From an uncultured Pseudanabaenaceae cyanobacterium (lineage in GTDB: Bacteria > Cyanobacteriota > Cyanobacteriia > PCC-9006 > JAAUQQ01): a DNA stretch of 33,549 bases. The notes under the pieces are model-generated. The model saw only the letters and a program-made list of their open reading frames with translations, made no database searches and was not told where the DNA came from. The DNA lies in contig CALLAT010000076.1 of assembly GCA_938002085.1 (NCBI GenBank), positions 1-33,549 on the forward strand, in the 5' to 3' direction. This document shows, piece after piece, positions 1 through 8,067 of the stretch; within the stretch, counting starts at the first letter, position 1; every line of letters starts with the position of its first letter. Position numbers and translations under genes: made by a program.

Positions 1-5
1 TGTCT

Positions 6-34
6 GGGCCGGGCAGGGAAACCCATGCCCCTAC
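6..34. repeat. Copy of a GGGCCGGG...AAACCC...CCCCTAC intergenic repeat
   Basis: This stretch resembles the repeat arms seen near 1134-1157 and 19355-19374: a G-rich block, then AGGGAAACCC and a terminal CCCCTAC. The matching inverted arm, if present, lies outside the left edge. Repeats of this kind sit between genes in many cyanobacterial genomes (known in general; this copy is judged by eye). Confidence 0.6.
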
Positions 35-127
35 CGTAGATCTGGAATTTTCCGATTTTGCGTTCTTGGTTGAATTTCGTATTTCCCGAACGAAACCTCA
101 GCACCTGAAATTATCTGACTGTGATTG

Positions 128-204
128 ACTGGAACTAGCGATATGGCTGGGGTGACCTGGCAGGGTATTTACCCCTGACTCAGCCATCGCTAGGTCCAGT
201 TTTT
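128..204 (+). terminator. Long hairpin plus T5 tract just upstream of panB (terminator or attenuator)
   Basis: The left arm (128-149) and right arm (181-200) pair over about 20 bp with one mismatch and a 2-nt bulge, and GGGGT/ACCCC extends the stem inward. The right arm is followed directly by five T (200-204), as in an intrinsic terminator. Only about 19 nt separate the T tract from the panB ATG at 224. A transcript reaching panB must therefore start within or upstream of the hairpin, so it could act as an attenuator. It could also terminate a gene left of the window. Function is inferred. Confidence 0.6.
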
Positions 205-223
205 GCATGATGGAGCGATACCC

Positions 224-1006
224 ATGGGAATTTCAGTTCAAAAGCTGATGCAATATAAGCCCCAGGGCAAGCCCATCGTTGCGCTCACGGCTTGGGACTA
301 CACCAGCGCGGCCATTGTTGATCAAGCCGGTGCAGACTTGATCCTAGTGGGCGACTCCATGGCCACCGCAGTGCTGGGCCACGAGAGCACCCTGCCTCTC
401 ACCCTGGATGAAATTATTCACCATGCCCGAGCCGTTAAGCGGGGGACCCAACGGGCGCTTTTGATTTGTGACCTGCCCTTTTTGACCTACCAAGAAAGCG
501 TGGGCCAAGCGATCGCCTCTGCAGGCCGCGTCCTCAAAGAAGCCGGAATGCAAGGCGTCAAAATCGAAGGCGGCCACCCCGAAATGGTGGAAACCGTACG
601 CCGCCTTGTTAACGTCGGCATCCCCGTCATGGGACATATCGGTTTAACCCCCCAATCCATCCATCAGCTTGGGCTAAGGCAACAGGGCAAGGCAGAGGTG
701 GAGCAAGATGTTTTGGTTGAGCAAGCGATCGCCCTCCAAACCGCCGGAGCCTTCTCCATCGTCCTCGAACATATCCCCACCGACCTCGCCCGCCAAATCA
801 GCCAAAAACTCACCATCCCCACCATCGGCATCGGCGCAGGCCCCCACTGCGACGGCCAAATCCTCGTCACCGCCGACCTCTGGGGCCTCACCGACCGCCA
901 GCCCCCCTTCGCAAAAGTCTACGTCAACCTCCGCGAACAAGCCCTAACCGGCACCCAAGCCTTCTGCACCGATGTCCAAACCGGCCAATTCAACCCAAAC
1001 GCCTAA
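224..1006 (+). CDS. panB: 3-methyl-2-oxobutanoate hydroxymethyltransferase
   Basis: PanB transfers a hydroxymethyl group from 5,10-methylenetetrahydrofolate to 2-oxoisovalerate to make ketopantoate, the first step of pantoate and coenzyme A synthesis in the cytosol. The 260-residue protein has the usual family length (E. coli about 264). VGDS (residues 42-45) and D83 supply the Mg-binding aspartates, KIEGG (113-117) carries another ligand glutamate, E182 is the likely catalytic glutamate, and GIGAG lies at 202-206. I chose the ATG at 224, with GGAG about 9 nt upstream. A TTG at 203 would add seven residues but overlaps the T tract of the upstream hairpin. hemW is convergent downstream. Third positions in the 3' half are strongly biased to C. 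Confidence 0.95.
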   Translation: MGISVQKLMQYKPQGKPIVALTAWDYTSAAIVDQAGADLILVGDSMATAVLGHESTLPLTLDEIIHHARAVKRGTQRALLICDLPFLTYQESVGQAIASAGRVLKEAGMQGVKIEGGHPEMVETVRRLVNVGIPVMGHIGLTPQSIHQLGLRQQGKAEVEQDVLVEQAIALQTAGAFSIVLEHIPTDLARQISQKLTIPTIGIGAGPHCDGQILVTADLWGLTDRQPPFAKVYVNLREQALTGTQAFCTDVQTGQFNPNA

Positions 1007-1020
1007 ACCCGATAAAACTT

Positions 1021-1157
1021 GTAGGGGTCCGGGTCTCCCGACCCCGCCTTGCCTCCACCCAAGCGATAGATCCAGCCAACAATAGAAATATTGAACGTTG
1101 CCAATCCCAGCGTTCAGGCGCATTCACCTAAATGGGGCGGGGAAACCCAGCCCCTAC
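1021..1157. repeat. Inverted pair of GTAGGGG...CCCCTAC repeats between panB and hemW
   Basis: A left element at about 1021-1045 (GTAGGGGTCCGGGT then CCCGACCCC) and a right element at about 1134-1157 (GGGGCGGGGAAACCC then CCCCTAC) are related in inverted orientation and share their ends with the repeats at 6-34 and 19305-19374. They fill the gap between two convergent genes. They may serve as a transcription barrier, but no obvious U tract follows either arm. Confidence 0.6.
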
Positions 1158-1193
1158 GTGGCGATCGCCCGTGGAACAGGTTTAGGCATTGGG

Positions 1194-2381
1194 TCATCCA
1201 TCCTCCAACACCTCAAACAAACTCGCCAAAACCGCATTCGAAAACAGCAACCCTTCAGGATCCGTCAACCTCAGCCGCTCCCCATCCACCGCAACCCAAC
1301 CCTTCCCCTCAAAAGGCTTCACCGTCGCCAAAATCTTCCCCAACACAGACCTCCCAAACTTCTCCTCCAGCCTCACTAGCGCAACCCCCTCCGCCAACCG
1401 AAGCCCCAGCATCAGCGTCTCCAACAGCTCATCCTCCGCCGTCAGCAACTCCCCCCGCTCCGCCTTACCCTCTTCCAACTGCTCCAACCAGGCGTAATAC
1501 TCCCGCCGCGTCCGAGCCTGCCCAAACCGCCGCCCATCCACAAAACTCGCCGCCCCCATCCCAAACCCGTAATAGGTGCGATTCTCCCAATACACCCGAT
1601 TATGGCGGCACTGAAATCCCGGCTTCGCATAGTTTGAAACTTCGTAATGCCCATAACCCCCAGCCGTCAAAGTCTCCTGGGCTAACCGATACATCTCCGC
1701 CGTCGCCTCATCCTCCGGCAACGGCCCCACCCCCGCCTCGTAGCGCTTACCAAAAACCGTCGTTGGCTCAATCACCAAGTCATAAGCCGACACATGGGCA
1801 GGAGCAATCTCCACCACCGCCTCCAGCGAAGCCTGCCAATCCGCCACCGTCTGCCCAGGCAACCCCGAGATCAAATCCAGACTAAAGTTCTCCACCCCAG
1901 CCTGCCGCAACAGCTCCACCGACGCATAAATATCCGCCACCCCATGGGTCCGCCCACAAGCTGCCAACAGCTCCGGCTGAAACGCCTGAGCCCCCAAGCT
2001 GATCCGCGTAATCCCCCCATCGCGATAGCCCTGAACCTTCGCCAAATCGAACGTTCCAGGATCCATCTCGATCGCCAGCTCCGCCCCAGCCTCAATTCCA
2101 AAAGACTGTTCCAATGCATCCACAACTTGCCCCAGCTGCCCCACCGACAACAACGAAGGCGTCCCTCCACCAAAGAAAACCGTCTTCAATAGCGCAATCT
2201 CTGACCGCTGCCGAGCCGTCAGCTCAATCTCCCGAATCAACTGCTCCACATACTGAGTGATCGAAGGCGAATCATCTCCATGGCGTTTATCCCCCACCAC
2301 CGAAATCGGGAAATCGCAGTAAAAACAGCGGCGACGGCAAAACGGAATATGGAGATAAGCAGAGGTCGGAGCCTGATTCAT
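1194..2381 (-). CDS. hemW: HemW-type radical SAM protein (heme chaperone, formerly annotated as oxygen-independent coproporphyrinogen oxidase-like)
   Basis: The protein (395 residues from the ATG at 2381) opens with YLHIPFC followed by C-x3-C-x2-C (C15, C19, C22), the [4Fe-4S]/SAM-binding site of radical SAM enzymes. FFGGGTPS, an EMDPG block and a SLDLISGLPGQT block follow, as in the HemN/HemW family. HemW proteins bind heme and pass it to target proteins; true HemN makes protoporphyrinogen. The YCDFPI form and the length favour HemW. An upstream in-frame TTG at 2411 would add ten residues; the ATG matches the usual start just before the AYLHIPFC strand. It is convergent with panB and divergent from the PIN/TRAM gene. 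Confidence 0.9.
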   Translation of the reverse strand: MNQAPTSAYLHIPFCRRRCFYCDFPISVVGDKRHGDDSPSITQYVEQLIREIELTARQRSEIALLKTVFFGGGTPSLLSVGQLGQVVDALEQSFGIEAGAELAIEMDPGTFDLAKVQGYRDGGITRISLGAQAFQPELLAACGRTHGVADIYASVELLRQAGVENFSLDLISGLPGQTVADWQASLEAVVEIAPAHVSAYDLVIEPTTVFGKRYEAGVGPLPEDEATAEMYRLAQETLTAGGYGHYEVSNYAKPGFQCRHNRVYWENRTYYGFGMGAASFVDGRRFGQARTRREYYAWLEQLEEGKAERGELLTAEDELLETLMLGLRLAEGVALVRLEEKFGRSVLGKILATVKPFEGKGWVAVDGERLRLTDPEGLLFSNAVLASLFEVLEDG

Positions 2382-2494
2382 CCTCTGATCCCCATCATAA
2401 GCTCGACGCAAATTGCCAAAGTCCTTTGCCCAATAGGCGGTTGACCGAATCCCTGCTAAATCGAGGGAAACAGCGGTTCTGGGAAGCCAGCCAG

Positions 2495-2500
2495 TATAAT
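2495..2500 (+). promoter_or_regulatory. Candidate -10 box for the PIN/TRAM gene
   Basis: A perfect TATAAT lies 48 nt upstream of the ATG at 2548, in the gap between divergent genes. No good TTGACA is found 16-18 nt upstream, so the call rests on the -10 alone. Confidence 0.4.
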
Positions 2501-2547
2501 ATCTGGGTTAAGGCTTAAAGCGTTAAGGCTCGCAGGTAGCCGTTGTC

Positions 2548-3627
2548 ATGCTCGATGCAGTTATCGTCATCTCATTCATCCTAGCGGGTGCCGGAATCGG
2601 ATTCTATGGCATTGATTATTTGCCAGACCCAGTTCTCCTACAAGTCAGTAATATCCAAGGCCTCCGCTTTGTCACGGCAGGCTTCACAGCCCTACTGTTT
2701 TGGGCATTGGGACTCCTAGCCCAGGGCTACTATCGTCGCGTCCAAAAGCAAATCCGCGCCATGCCAGCGGATCAGCTCATCAGCCGCGCAGTTGGCCTCG
2801 TACTCGGGCTCCTCATTGCCAACTTAGTCCTAGCTCCGGTCCTGCTGCTGCCCATTCCCGGCGAGTTTTCCTTTATCAAGCCAATTGTGGCAGTGATTAG
2901 CGCATTACTCTTTGGCGTGACAGGCGTTAGCTTGGCCGATGCCCATGGGCGATCGCTCATCCGCCTCTTCAACCCCGGCTCCAGCAGCGACCTACTAATG
3001 GGCGAAGACCAAGCCAGCAAAGCCGTCTGTAAAATTGTCGACACCAGCTGCATCATCGACGGCCGCATCCAAGCCCTCATCGAAACTCGCTTTCTCGAAG
3101 GGAAACTCATCATTCCTCAGTTTGTCCTGATGGAACTCCAGCAAGTTGCTGACGCAAGTAATAGTCAAAAGCGAGCCCGAGGCCGCCAAGGTCTAGACAT
3201 CCTCAATGACTTGCGAGCCAACCAGCCCGAGCAAATCATCATCAACTCCCGCGACTATCCAGACATCAGCACAGTTGATGCAAAGCTAGTTCGCTTAGCG
3301 CAAGACCTAGATGGCGTTCTACTTACAACTGACTATAATCTCAGCAAAGTTGCAGAAGTCCAGGAAGTCAAAGTCCTCAACGTCAATGATTTATCCAAAG
3401 CCTTGCGACCCAACTACTTGCCAGGCGACAACCTCAACCTCAAGATATTGAAGCGTGGCAAAGAGCCTACACAAGGTGTCGGTTATCTTGATGACGGAAC
3501 GATGGTCGTTGTCGAAGAGGGGCAGGAGCGAATTGGTGATGAGTTAAATGTTATTGTAACTGGGGCTTTGCAAACTTCGGCAGGGCGGATGATTTTTGCG
3601 AAGTTGGATGAAGTGGCGATCGCTTAG
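2548..3627 (+). CDS. Membrane-anchored PIN/TRAM domain protein (YacL-like)
   Basis: The 359-residue protein has four hydrophobic segments near residues 3-22, 40-60, 80-103 and 110-130. A PIN nuclease domain follows (about 162-285), with acidic residues in the right places: D165 in VDTSCIIDGR, E196 in LMELQQ, D244 in TVDAKLV and D262 in TTDYN. A C-terminal TRAM domain (about 291-354) is a predicted RNA-binding OB fold. PIN domains are metal-dependent ribonucleases; this membrane-tethered PIN plus TRAM layout is the conserved YacL type in Firmicutes and cyanobacteria, whose substrate I cannot give. A perfect TATAAT lies 48 nt upstream, and a bidirectional terminator follows at 3705-3742. Confidence 0.9.
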   Translation: MLDAVIVISFILAGAGIGFYGIDYLPDPVLLQVSNIQGLRFVTAGFTALLFWALGLLAQGYYRRVQKQIRAMPADQLISRAVGLVLGLLIANLVLAPVLLLPIPGEFSFIKPIVAVISALLFGVTGVSLADAHGRSLIRLFNPGSSSDLLMGEDQASKAVCKIVDTSCIIDGRIQALIETRFLEGKLIIPQFVLMELQQVADASNSQKRARGRQGLDILNDLRANQPEQIIINSRDYPDISTVDAKLVRLAQDLDGVLLTTDYNLSKVAEVQEVKVLNVNDLSKALRPNYLPGDNLNLKILKRGKEPTQGVGYLDDGTMVVVEEGQERIGDELNVIVTGALQTSAGRMIFAKLDEVAIA

Positions 3628-3704
3628 CCTAATCGTTCTTCTACGAAATCGACCTGTTGTAAAGCCGAGCGAAAGCATATGGTGCAAAACCCCTAAGACT
3701 CAAC

Positions 3705-3742
3705 AAAAAAGGTCCCTGCTTTTTCAAGCAGGGACCTTTTTT
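3705..3742. terminator. Bidirectional intrinsic terminator between the PIN/TRAM gene and pilA
   Basis: A6 plus GGTCCCTGCTT pairs with AAGCAGGGACC plus T6 around a TTTC loop. Both strands read as a GC stem followed by a run of T, so it can end both convergent transcripts. Confidence 0.93.
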
Positions 3743-3790
3743 AATCAACCTAACTTCTAATCAAATTCCACAGATGGAAATGCTCAAAAA

Positions 3791-4420
3791 TTAGTTAACA
3801 GGGGTATAACCAGCAGGATCCGCATTCAGGTTGGGGCACACAGGAGCACCATCACCACCAGCAGCATTAAAGGTAAATGCAAATACTTCCGTTCCTGCTG
3901 CACCAGTCTGTACAGGCGCTTTTACAGCTTCACAAAGAGAAGCTAGGGTAGTTGCTTCGCCAGTACCTGCCTGAGTACCAATCTGAACACCACCCAAATA
4001 AGCCTTGAGTGAATCAGACAAAGGTTGTGCCCCGTTGGTTACAGCCTTGAAGGTGTTGGGAGCAGTGCCTGCATCACCCGCAGTAATAGCATAGGAGTAG
4101 TATTCAGTATCAGTTTGAATACCCAAACCCAATGCGCCAATTGCCGCATCATTGTCAGCAACGTTAGCAACACCAATAGCAGAGAAAGTACCTTTCTCAA
4201 GGTAGTAAGCCTGCTGAGCACGGTTCATAGAACCAACGTATGTCTTAGCCTCAGACTGCTTAGCTTTGTTTGCCTGGTTCAAGAAGGAAGGCAGAGCAAT
4301 AGCAGACAGAATGCCGATGATGATGATAACGACGAGCAGCTCGATCAAGGTAAAGCCTGCGTTGCCGCTCTTTTTCGCAGCGAGGTGTTGAAGTAGCTTG
4401 ACTTTGAGTGAAGATTTCAT
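3791..4420 (-). CDS. pilA: Type IV pilin, PilA-type major pilin precursor
   Basis: This is a 209-residue prepilin. A basic leader ends KKSGNAG, and cleavage by PilD is expected after G22 to leave F23 as the mature first residue. E27 is the conserved Glu at +5, inside the hydrophobic segment FTLIELLVVIIIIGILSAIA (23-42) that forms the pilus core helix. Two C-terminal cysteines (C163, C195) likely form the disulfide of the D region. The AYYLEKGTFS segment is typical of cyanobacterial PilA. A TAGGAAA ribosome-binding site precedes the ATG. It is the third and last gene of a minus-strand cluster (second pilin, methyltransferase, pilA), with a 99-nt gap from the methyltransferase and a strong terminator after it. 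Confidence 0.93.
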   Translation of the reverse strand: MKSSLKVKLLQHLAAKKSGNAGFTLIELLVVIIIIGILSAIALPSFLNQANKAKQSEAKTYVGSMNRAQQAYYLEKGTFSAIGVANVADNDAAIGALGLGIQTDTEYYSYAITAGDAGTAPNTFKAVTNGAQPLSDSLKAYLGGVQIGTQAGTGEATTLASLCEAVKAPVQTGAAGTEVFAFTFNAAGGDGAPVCPNLNADPAGYTPVN

Positions 4421-4519
4421 TATTTCGTATTTCCTAGAGGTTGAACGCGATGGGTCATCTAGCTCCTGAATACAATTTACCCAGCCAACCCAGACTTCAT
4501 ATCACTCTGCCTGAAACAT

Positions 4520-5869
4520 CTATTTCTCCTCTGGCAGATTTTCCACAAAAAGATACCCCAATTCCACAAGGGGAATGAGTTCAGCCCTCACAGCCTCATA
4601 AGCAGAATGATCAGTAGTGGCTGTGAGGTCGAAGAAATTGAAGGGACAAATCTGTTTCCAGTGGGCTTTCAACTGCGCAAACAGAGCTGGACCTTGACAG
4701 AGACGAAGTAAGCATGAGGCTAGCAACCCGTTAATGAGAACCGGTGAGTCGCTCCTATCAAAAACGGTATTAAGGTCTACGGTAGTATTACTAGATGCCG
4801 CTTGGCTCAGAGCTTGCAAGAGACTCTCCGTAGCAACCTGAGGGTGCAAGGCTACTCGCGACTGCTGCCACTGTGACGGAGTCCAATCCTCTAAAGGAGA
4901 AGCTCCAACATCAGCGCCAGCATCCGGATGCCCACACCAAAGATCTAACAACCGATTCTTTTGAGAATGTAGTAGCTCGAAAATATGTAGCTGCTCTTCT
5001 TGACTCGCCGTCGATAAAGCCATGGCTATGCCTAGAGGCACTTCCTCAATATCTTCAAACAGCGTCAGCAAATCCCATTTTTCCCATTCCACCATGCTGA
5101 CAAATTCAAGACTGGCGTCTCGCAGTGCCGCAAAGAATTGAGGAATAGTCCAGCCTTTATCACCTCGCAGTAAGTGATTAGCGAGCAAGAGGCCATCATT
5201 AGTCTTGCATTGCTGATTCCAGATTTTGGCCTTAGCAGTGACTTGTGGCTTGAGGGAAGCCATAAATTCCCGTAGCAGACTAATAGATGTTTCTTTGGAC
5301 TCATCCATTAGTCCAGTCATTTGAGCAAATTCCTGAACCTGATGATGTAAATGGCGCTGCAATGAGCTATGAAAATTGACCCGCAGTAAGCCATCAGACT
5401 TCAGCACTTCTCTCATTGCAGTAAGTCCAGCAACCGGATCTGTAAGCAAGTAGAGCGTTTCATCACAGTTGATGTAGTCAAACTGCATACCAAGCTGAGG
5501 CAAATCCTCTACTCCTAGTACATGGAATTCTGAATTCTCAAACCCGTAATGTGCGAGACGCTTTTGGGATAAGTCAACAGATGCTTCAGAGATATCAATA
5601 CCTACAACCCTTGCCCCAGGGTTAGCCCCTGCCAACGTCAGGGATTTGTAGCCACTACCACAACCCACATCAAGGATAAGCTTATCCGTCGTTGAGACTA
5701 TTTTCTGCTCCCTTCTGTAATACGCAGTGATCAAGCTGTGATTGTAGAGTAGCTCTCGGTTACCTAGAGGGGATTGTTCCAGAGGAACATTAGGGTAAGG
5801 GGCCTCATTAAACTGCTGGCGAATCTTTTCCAGCATTTCTTCTGGAGCAGGAGGAATGACGGTACTCAT
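4520..5869 (-). CDS. Class I SAM-dependent methyltransferase in a pilin cluster
   Basis: The 449-residue protein has a SAM-binding Rossmann core: LILDVGCGSG (motif I, about 65-73), GIDIS (90-94; D92 should bind the ribose hydroxyls) and FDYINCDETLYLL near 135. About 240 further residues after the core form a helical region without a motif I recognise. Its size and position recall the regulatory region of some protein lysine methyltransferases, an uncertain comparison. The gene lies between two pilin genes on the same strand, so a pilin or pilus component is a plausible target (inference). I chose the ATG at 5869; a TTG at 5902 would add eleven residues and has no better ribosome-binding site. 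Confidence 0.82.
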   Translation of the reverse strand: MSTVIPPAPEEMLEKIRQQFNEAPYPNVPLEQSPLGNRELLYNHSLITAYYRREQKIVSTTDKLILDVGCGSGYKSLTLAGANPGARVVGIDISEASVDLSQKRLAHYGFENSEFHVLGVEDLPQLGMQFDYINCDETLYLLTDPVAGLTAMREVLKSDGLLRVNFHSSLQRHLHHQVQEFAQMTGLMDESKETSISLLREFMASLKPQVTAKAKIWNQQCKTNDGLLLANHLLRGDKGWTIPQFFAALRDASLEFVSMVEWEKWDLLTLFEDIEEVPLGIAMALSTASQEEQLHIFELLHSQKNRLLDLWCGHPDAGADVGASPLEDWTPSQWQQSRVALHPQVATESLLQALSQAASSNTTVDLNTVFDRSDSPVLINGLLASCLLRLCQGPALFAQLKAHWKQICPFNFFDLTATTDHSAYEAVRAELIPLVELGYLFVENLPEEK

Positions 5870-5999
5870 GGGAGTCTGCACAGCTATAGGGACAGAGAGC
5901 AATTAGATACGGGTGACTATAGACTAATCTCTGCCAAGAGAAATACCGTATAACTATCAGTCTTTCTACGCCGTAACTTTCAAGAGATGAAGTGACGTA

Positions 6000-6557
6000 T
6001 TAGCGGAGTACACGATAACCTTCAGGGCAAAACAACATATCCCCTACCAGCTTTCCATTACCTAGGAGCAAGTTGTTTGTCTCGCTTGCCTCACACAGAA
6101 GACTGTCAATCTGATCACTGCCCTTGAGAGAAACGACACTCACCTGATTACGCAAGTTTCTGCGACGAGACCGTGCCTTGTGGGTTACAACACGACCATC
6201 ATTAGAGGCTGCAATGCTGTAGTCATAGCTTTTAACAGTCTTCGATTTGTCGTTAATTTCCAAAGACTCAGGAGATCGTGCAAATGCCTGATGCAGAGTG
6301 TAGTGGTGCTTTTGAGCTTGGGTAAGGGTTTGCAAGTAACTTCGGCTCTTGCGTTCCTGGGCTTTAGCTTGCTGATGCTTAACAGTGGGGATGGCGATCG
6401 CCACGAGTCCTCCCACGACGGCCAACCCAACGAGTAGTTCAAGAACAGTTAGACCAGCCTCTAACTTGCCATGGGGAGTATGGTTAGCGATTTGGGGCTT
6501 GATGATATTCAAAATAGTCAGTACAGAAATAGAACTAGAGAGGCTGGATAACCTCAA
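6000..6557 (-). CDS. Divergent type IV pilin-like protein
   Basis: The protein (185 residues) carries a prepilin signature with an unusual leader of about 35 residues: KLEAG then LTVLELLVGLAVVGGLVAIA. Cleavage after G35 would leave L36 first, with E40 at the key +5 position. The mature part is basic, with an RSRRR run at 129-133, and has a C-terminal cysteine pair (C155, C177) like PilA. It is probably a minor pilin or accessory pilin-like subunit. The start is uncertain: only TTG codons are available before the prepilin motif, and the one at 6557 follows AAGAGAG closely. It heads the pilin-methyltransferase-pilA cluster. Confidence 0.75.
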   Translation of the reverse strand: MRLSSLSSSISVLTILNIIKPQIANHTPHGKLEAGLTVLELLVGLAVVGGLVAIAIPTVKHQQAKAQERKSRSYLQTLTQAQKHHYTLHQAFARSPESLEINDKSKTVKSYDYSIAASNDGRVVTHKARSRRRNLRNQVSVVSLKGSDQIDSLLCEASETNNLLLGNGKLVGDMLFCPEGYRVLR

Positions 6558-6703
6558 ACTCTCTTACAGCTACATTCCTTTAAGAGAGATAAAGAAAGAT
6601 ACGAGCGTAAAATCCTATACCCGACAACTTGTGTGTGACTTGATGAAAAACCGTATTTTTATGTAGAAGCTATAAAAGTTAGCTCCTCAACTGGCTGGTA
6701 GGT

Positions 6704-6750
6704 CCAAAGTAAAGCCCGGAAGCTACGTTAGCTTCCGGGCTTTACTTTGG
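6704..6750. terminator. 22-bp perfect inverted repeat, likely terminator
   Basis: Arms 6704-6725 and 6729-6750 are perfectly complementary around a 3-nt loop; the stem contains AAAGCCCGG/CCGGGCTTT. It lies just after the 3' end of the minus-strand gene at 6780-7109. No long T run follows on either strand beyond the T-rich stem ends. A terminator or RNA-stabilising hairpin fits best. Confidence 0.75.
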
Positions 6751-6779
6751 AGAAAATATTCTAACAATCAGGGATGCTT

Positions 6780-7109
6780 CTAGGCCGCACTATCCTTCTT
6801 TGGGTCTTGTTTGCTCTCAGGTGTATCAAGCAGAGCCTCTAGGCGCTCCTTAGACCAAGAATCGATAGGGTAGGAAAAAGCAACGATTTCAGAAAGCTTG
6901 ATCAACCACATTGCTCGTTCACAAATGGCACTTTCGTCGCTTTCGTCTACATAAAGGCAGAGAAGCTCAACGAATTCAGAATCGAGATGGACAGGAACCC
7001 CGTGAAAGCTACTGTTGGCTAGGCGAATGCGAACTTCAGACCCTTGTTGATGAGCTTCTTGAAGGCGTTGCAGAAGCATGTCAGAAATGCGAGCAGACTT
7101 TGATGACAT
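6780..7109 (-). CDS. Conserved hypothetical cyanobacterial protein
   Basis: The protein is 109 residues from the ATG at 7109. It starts with a short basic helical segment (SARISDMLLQRLQEAHQQ), then a strand-rich part (VRIRLANSSFHGVPVHLDSE, FVELLCLYV), then AMWLIKLSEIVAFSYP and an acidic-basic tail. The alternation and the GVPVHLD turn look like a small beta-barrel, possibly Sm-like, but I cannot assign a function. A TTG 30 codons upstream exists, but the ATG start begins at the more conserved-looking sequence. It stands alone between a hairpin terminator and a long gene-poor region. Confidence 0.7.
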   Translation of the reverse strand: MSSKSARISDMLLQRLQEAHQQGSEVRIRLANSSFHGVPVHLDSEFVELLCLYVDESDESAICERAMWLIKLSEIVAFSYPIDSWSKERLEALLDTPESKQDPKKDSAA

Positions 7110-7711
7110 GGCGATTGAAGGGCGTCTAGGTGGGCTCAATGGCTCGGAACGCTCAAAACAGAGAGAGCATTTAAGGACGACATCTATTGTTGGTTGCAAC
7201 GGTAGAAATGAATCAGAAGCGTGGCTATCAAGGACTTGAGGATGTTTCCTGGAGATGGGCTCGCTACCGTTGCTTGCTTCAGGTCTGTGGGAGCACCTGG
7301 GCTTGCCCTGCTAAATGTTCTAGGTCACGGTCCCCTGTAAGGAAAATGAATTGCATCGTCATGGCCATGCCTCCAGGGATAATCGAAGAACTAGACTTGC
7401 TTTTGCCCATGCTAACGAATGAATTCAGCATCATGTGGCGGCTTTATCGATTGAGAAGGTGCATTTCACAAACATGAGGTGACTTCGTAGACCATAGGTC
7501 AACAAATCTCCTATCTCTATGGTAACGACTCTCTTAGGTCTATTGACAAAACTTAGACTAATGGGACTTAAGCCATTGGAGGCAACTCCTTAGACAAAGT
7601 TATTAGGTCACAGTGTCAGGTCAAGCGGCTCCAAGTATTACGACTGTAGTATATTGAAGGGGCTCTTGGTTAGAGCGTAGATTTTTATTTGTTTGTTCGA
7701 GGGAAGAAGCC
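7110..7711. other. Gene-poor region upstream of the RHH-SRPBCC pair
   Basis: About 600 bp with no convincing gene. A TTGACA at 7543-7548 has no clear -10 at the right distance. A T/A-rich TATATT at 7650-7655 lies about 57 nt before the ATG at 7712 and is a weak -10 candidate. No RNA gene is recognised. An unlisted small RNA or a decayed gene is possible. Confidence 0.5.
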
Positions 7712-8062
7712 ATGGTCACCACAGCAAAGCGCATCGCGACAACAGAGATGCAGGTGACAAGCATTCGGCTAGAGACAGACTTGAAGGAGCGTTTAAAAAA
7801 ATTAGCGGGGAATCAAGGGTATCAAAGCTTGATTCGTGAAGTGCTGTGGGACTATGTTGAGCGCGAAGAGCGAGGGCTGTCTAATCATTTATCTCTGGCA
7901 GATGTTCGTTCAACAATGCCGGCGACCGCCCATCAAACGGAATGCTGTGCCATCACTGGCGCAGAGATTAAACCCAATGCCCCCATGCTGCTCGGTCTGA
8001 CGCTCTCAGGGCAGTTTGTGCCGTTGAGTCCTGCTAGCGTGCCTAGCCCAAAGGCGACTTAG
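7712..8062 (+). CDS. Ribbon-helix-helix (CopG/Arc-type) DNA-binding protein
   Basis: The protein (116 residues) has a strand-helix-helix block at about 13-52: the strand MQVTSIRLE, a helix TDLKERLKKLAG, then YQSLIREVLWDYVERE. This matches ribbon-helix-helix regulators, which bind operators as dimers through the paired strand. The C-terminal part (residues 68-110) holds ECCAITGAEIKP and a hydrophobic stretch; its CC pair could bind metal or thiol, but no complete site is seen. A GGGAAG ribosome-binding site precedes the ATG. The downstream SRPBCC gene starts 5 nt after the stop, so the two are almost surely co-transcribed. Targets unknown; autoregulation would be typical. Confidence 0.8.
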   Translation: MVTTAKRIATTEMQVTSIRLETDLKERLKKLAGNQGYQSLIREVLWDYVEREERGLSNHLSLADVRSTMPATAHQTECCAITGAEIKPNAPMLLGLTLSGQFVPLSPASVPSPKAT

Positions 8063-8067
8063 AGTTA

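Noticed and set aside
1091..1885. Long plus-strand open reading of 264 codons
   Set aside because: Antisense to hemW, low-complexity Pro/Ser/Thr/Ala translation caused by the C-rich third positions of hemW; no family pattern.
7187..7477. Plus-strand reading of 96 codons in the gene-poor region
   Set aside because: No recognisable family and no ribosome-binding site; composition unlike the neighbouring genes.
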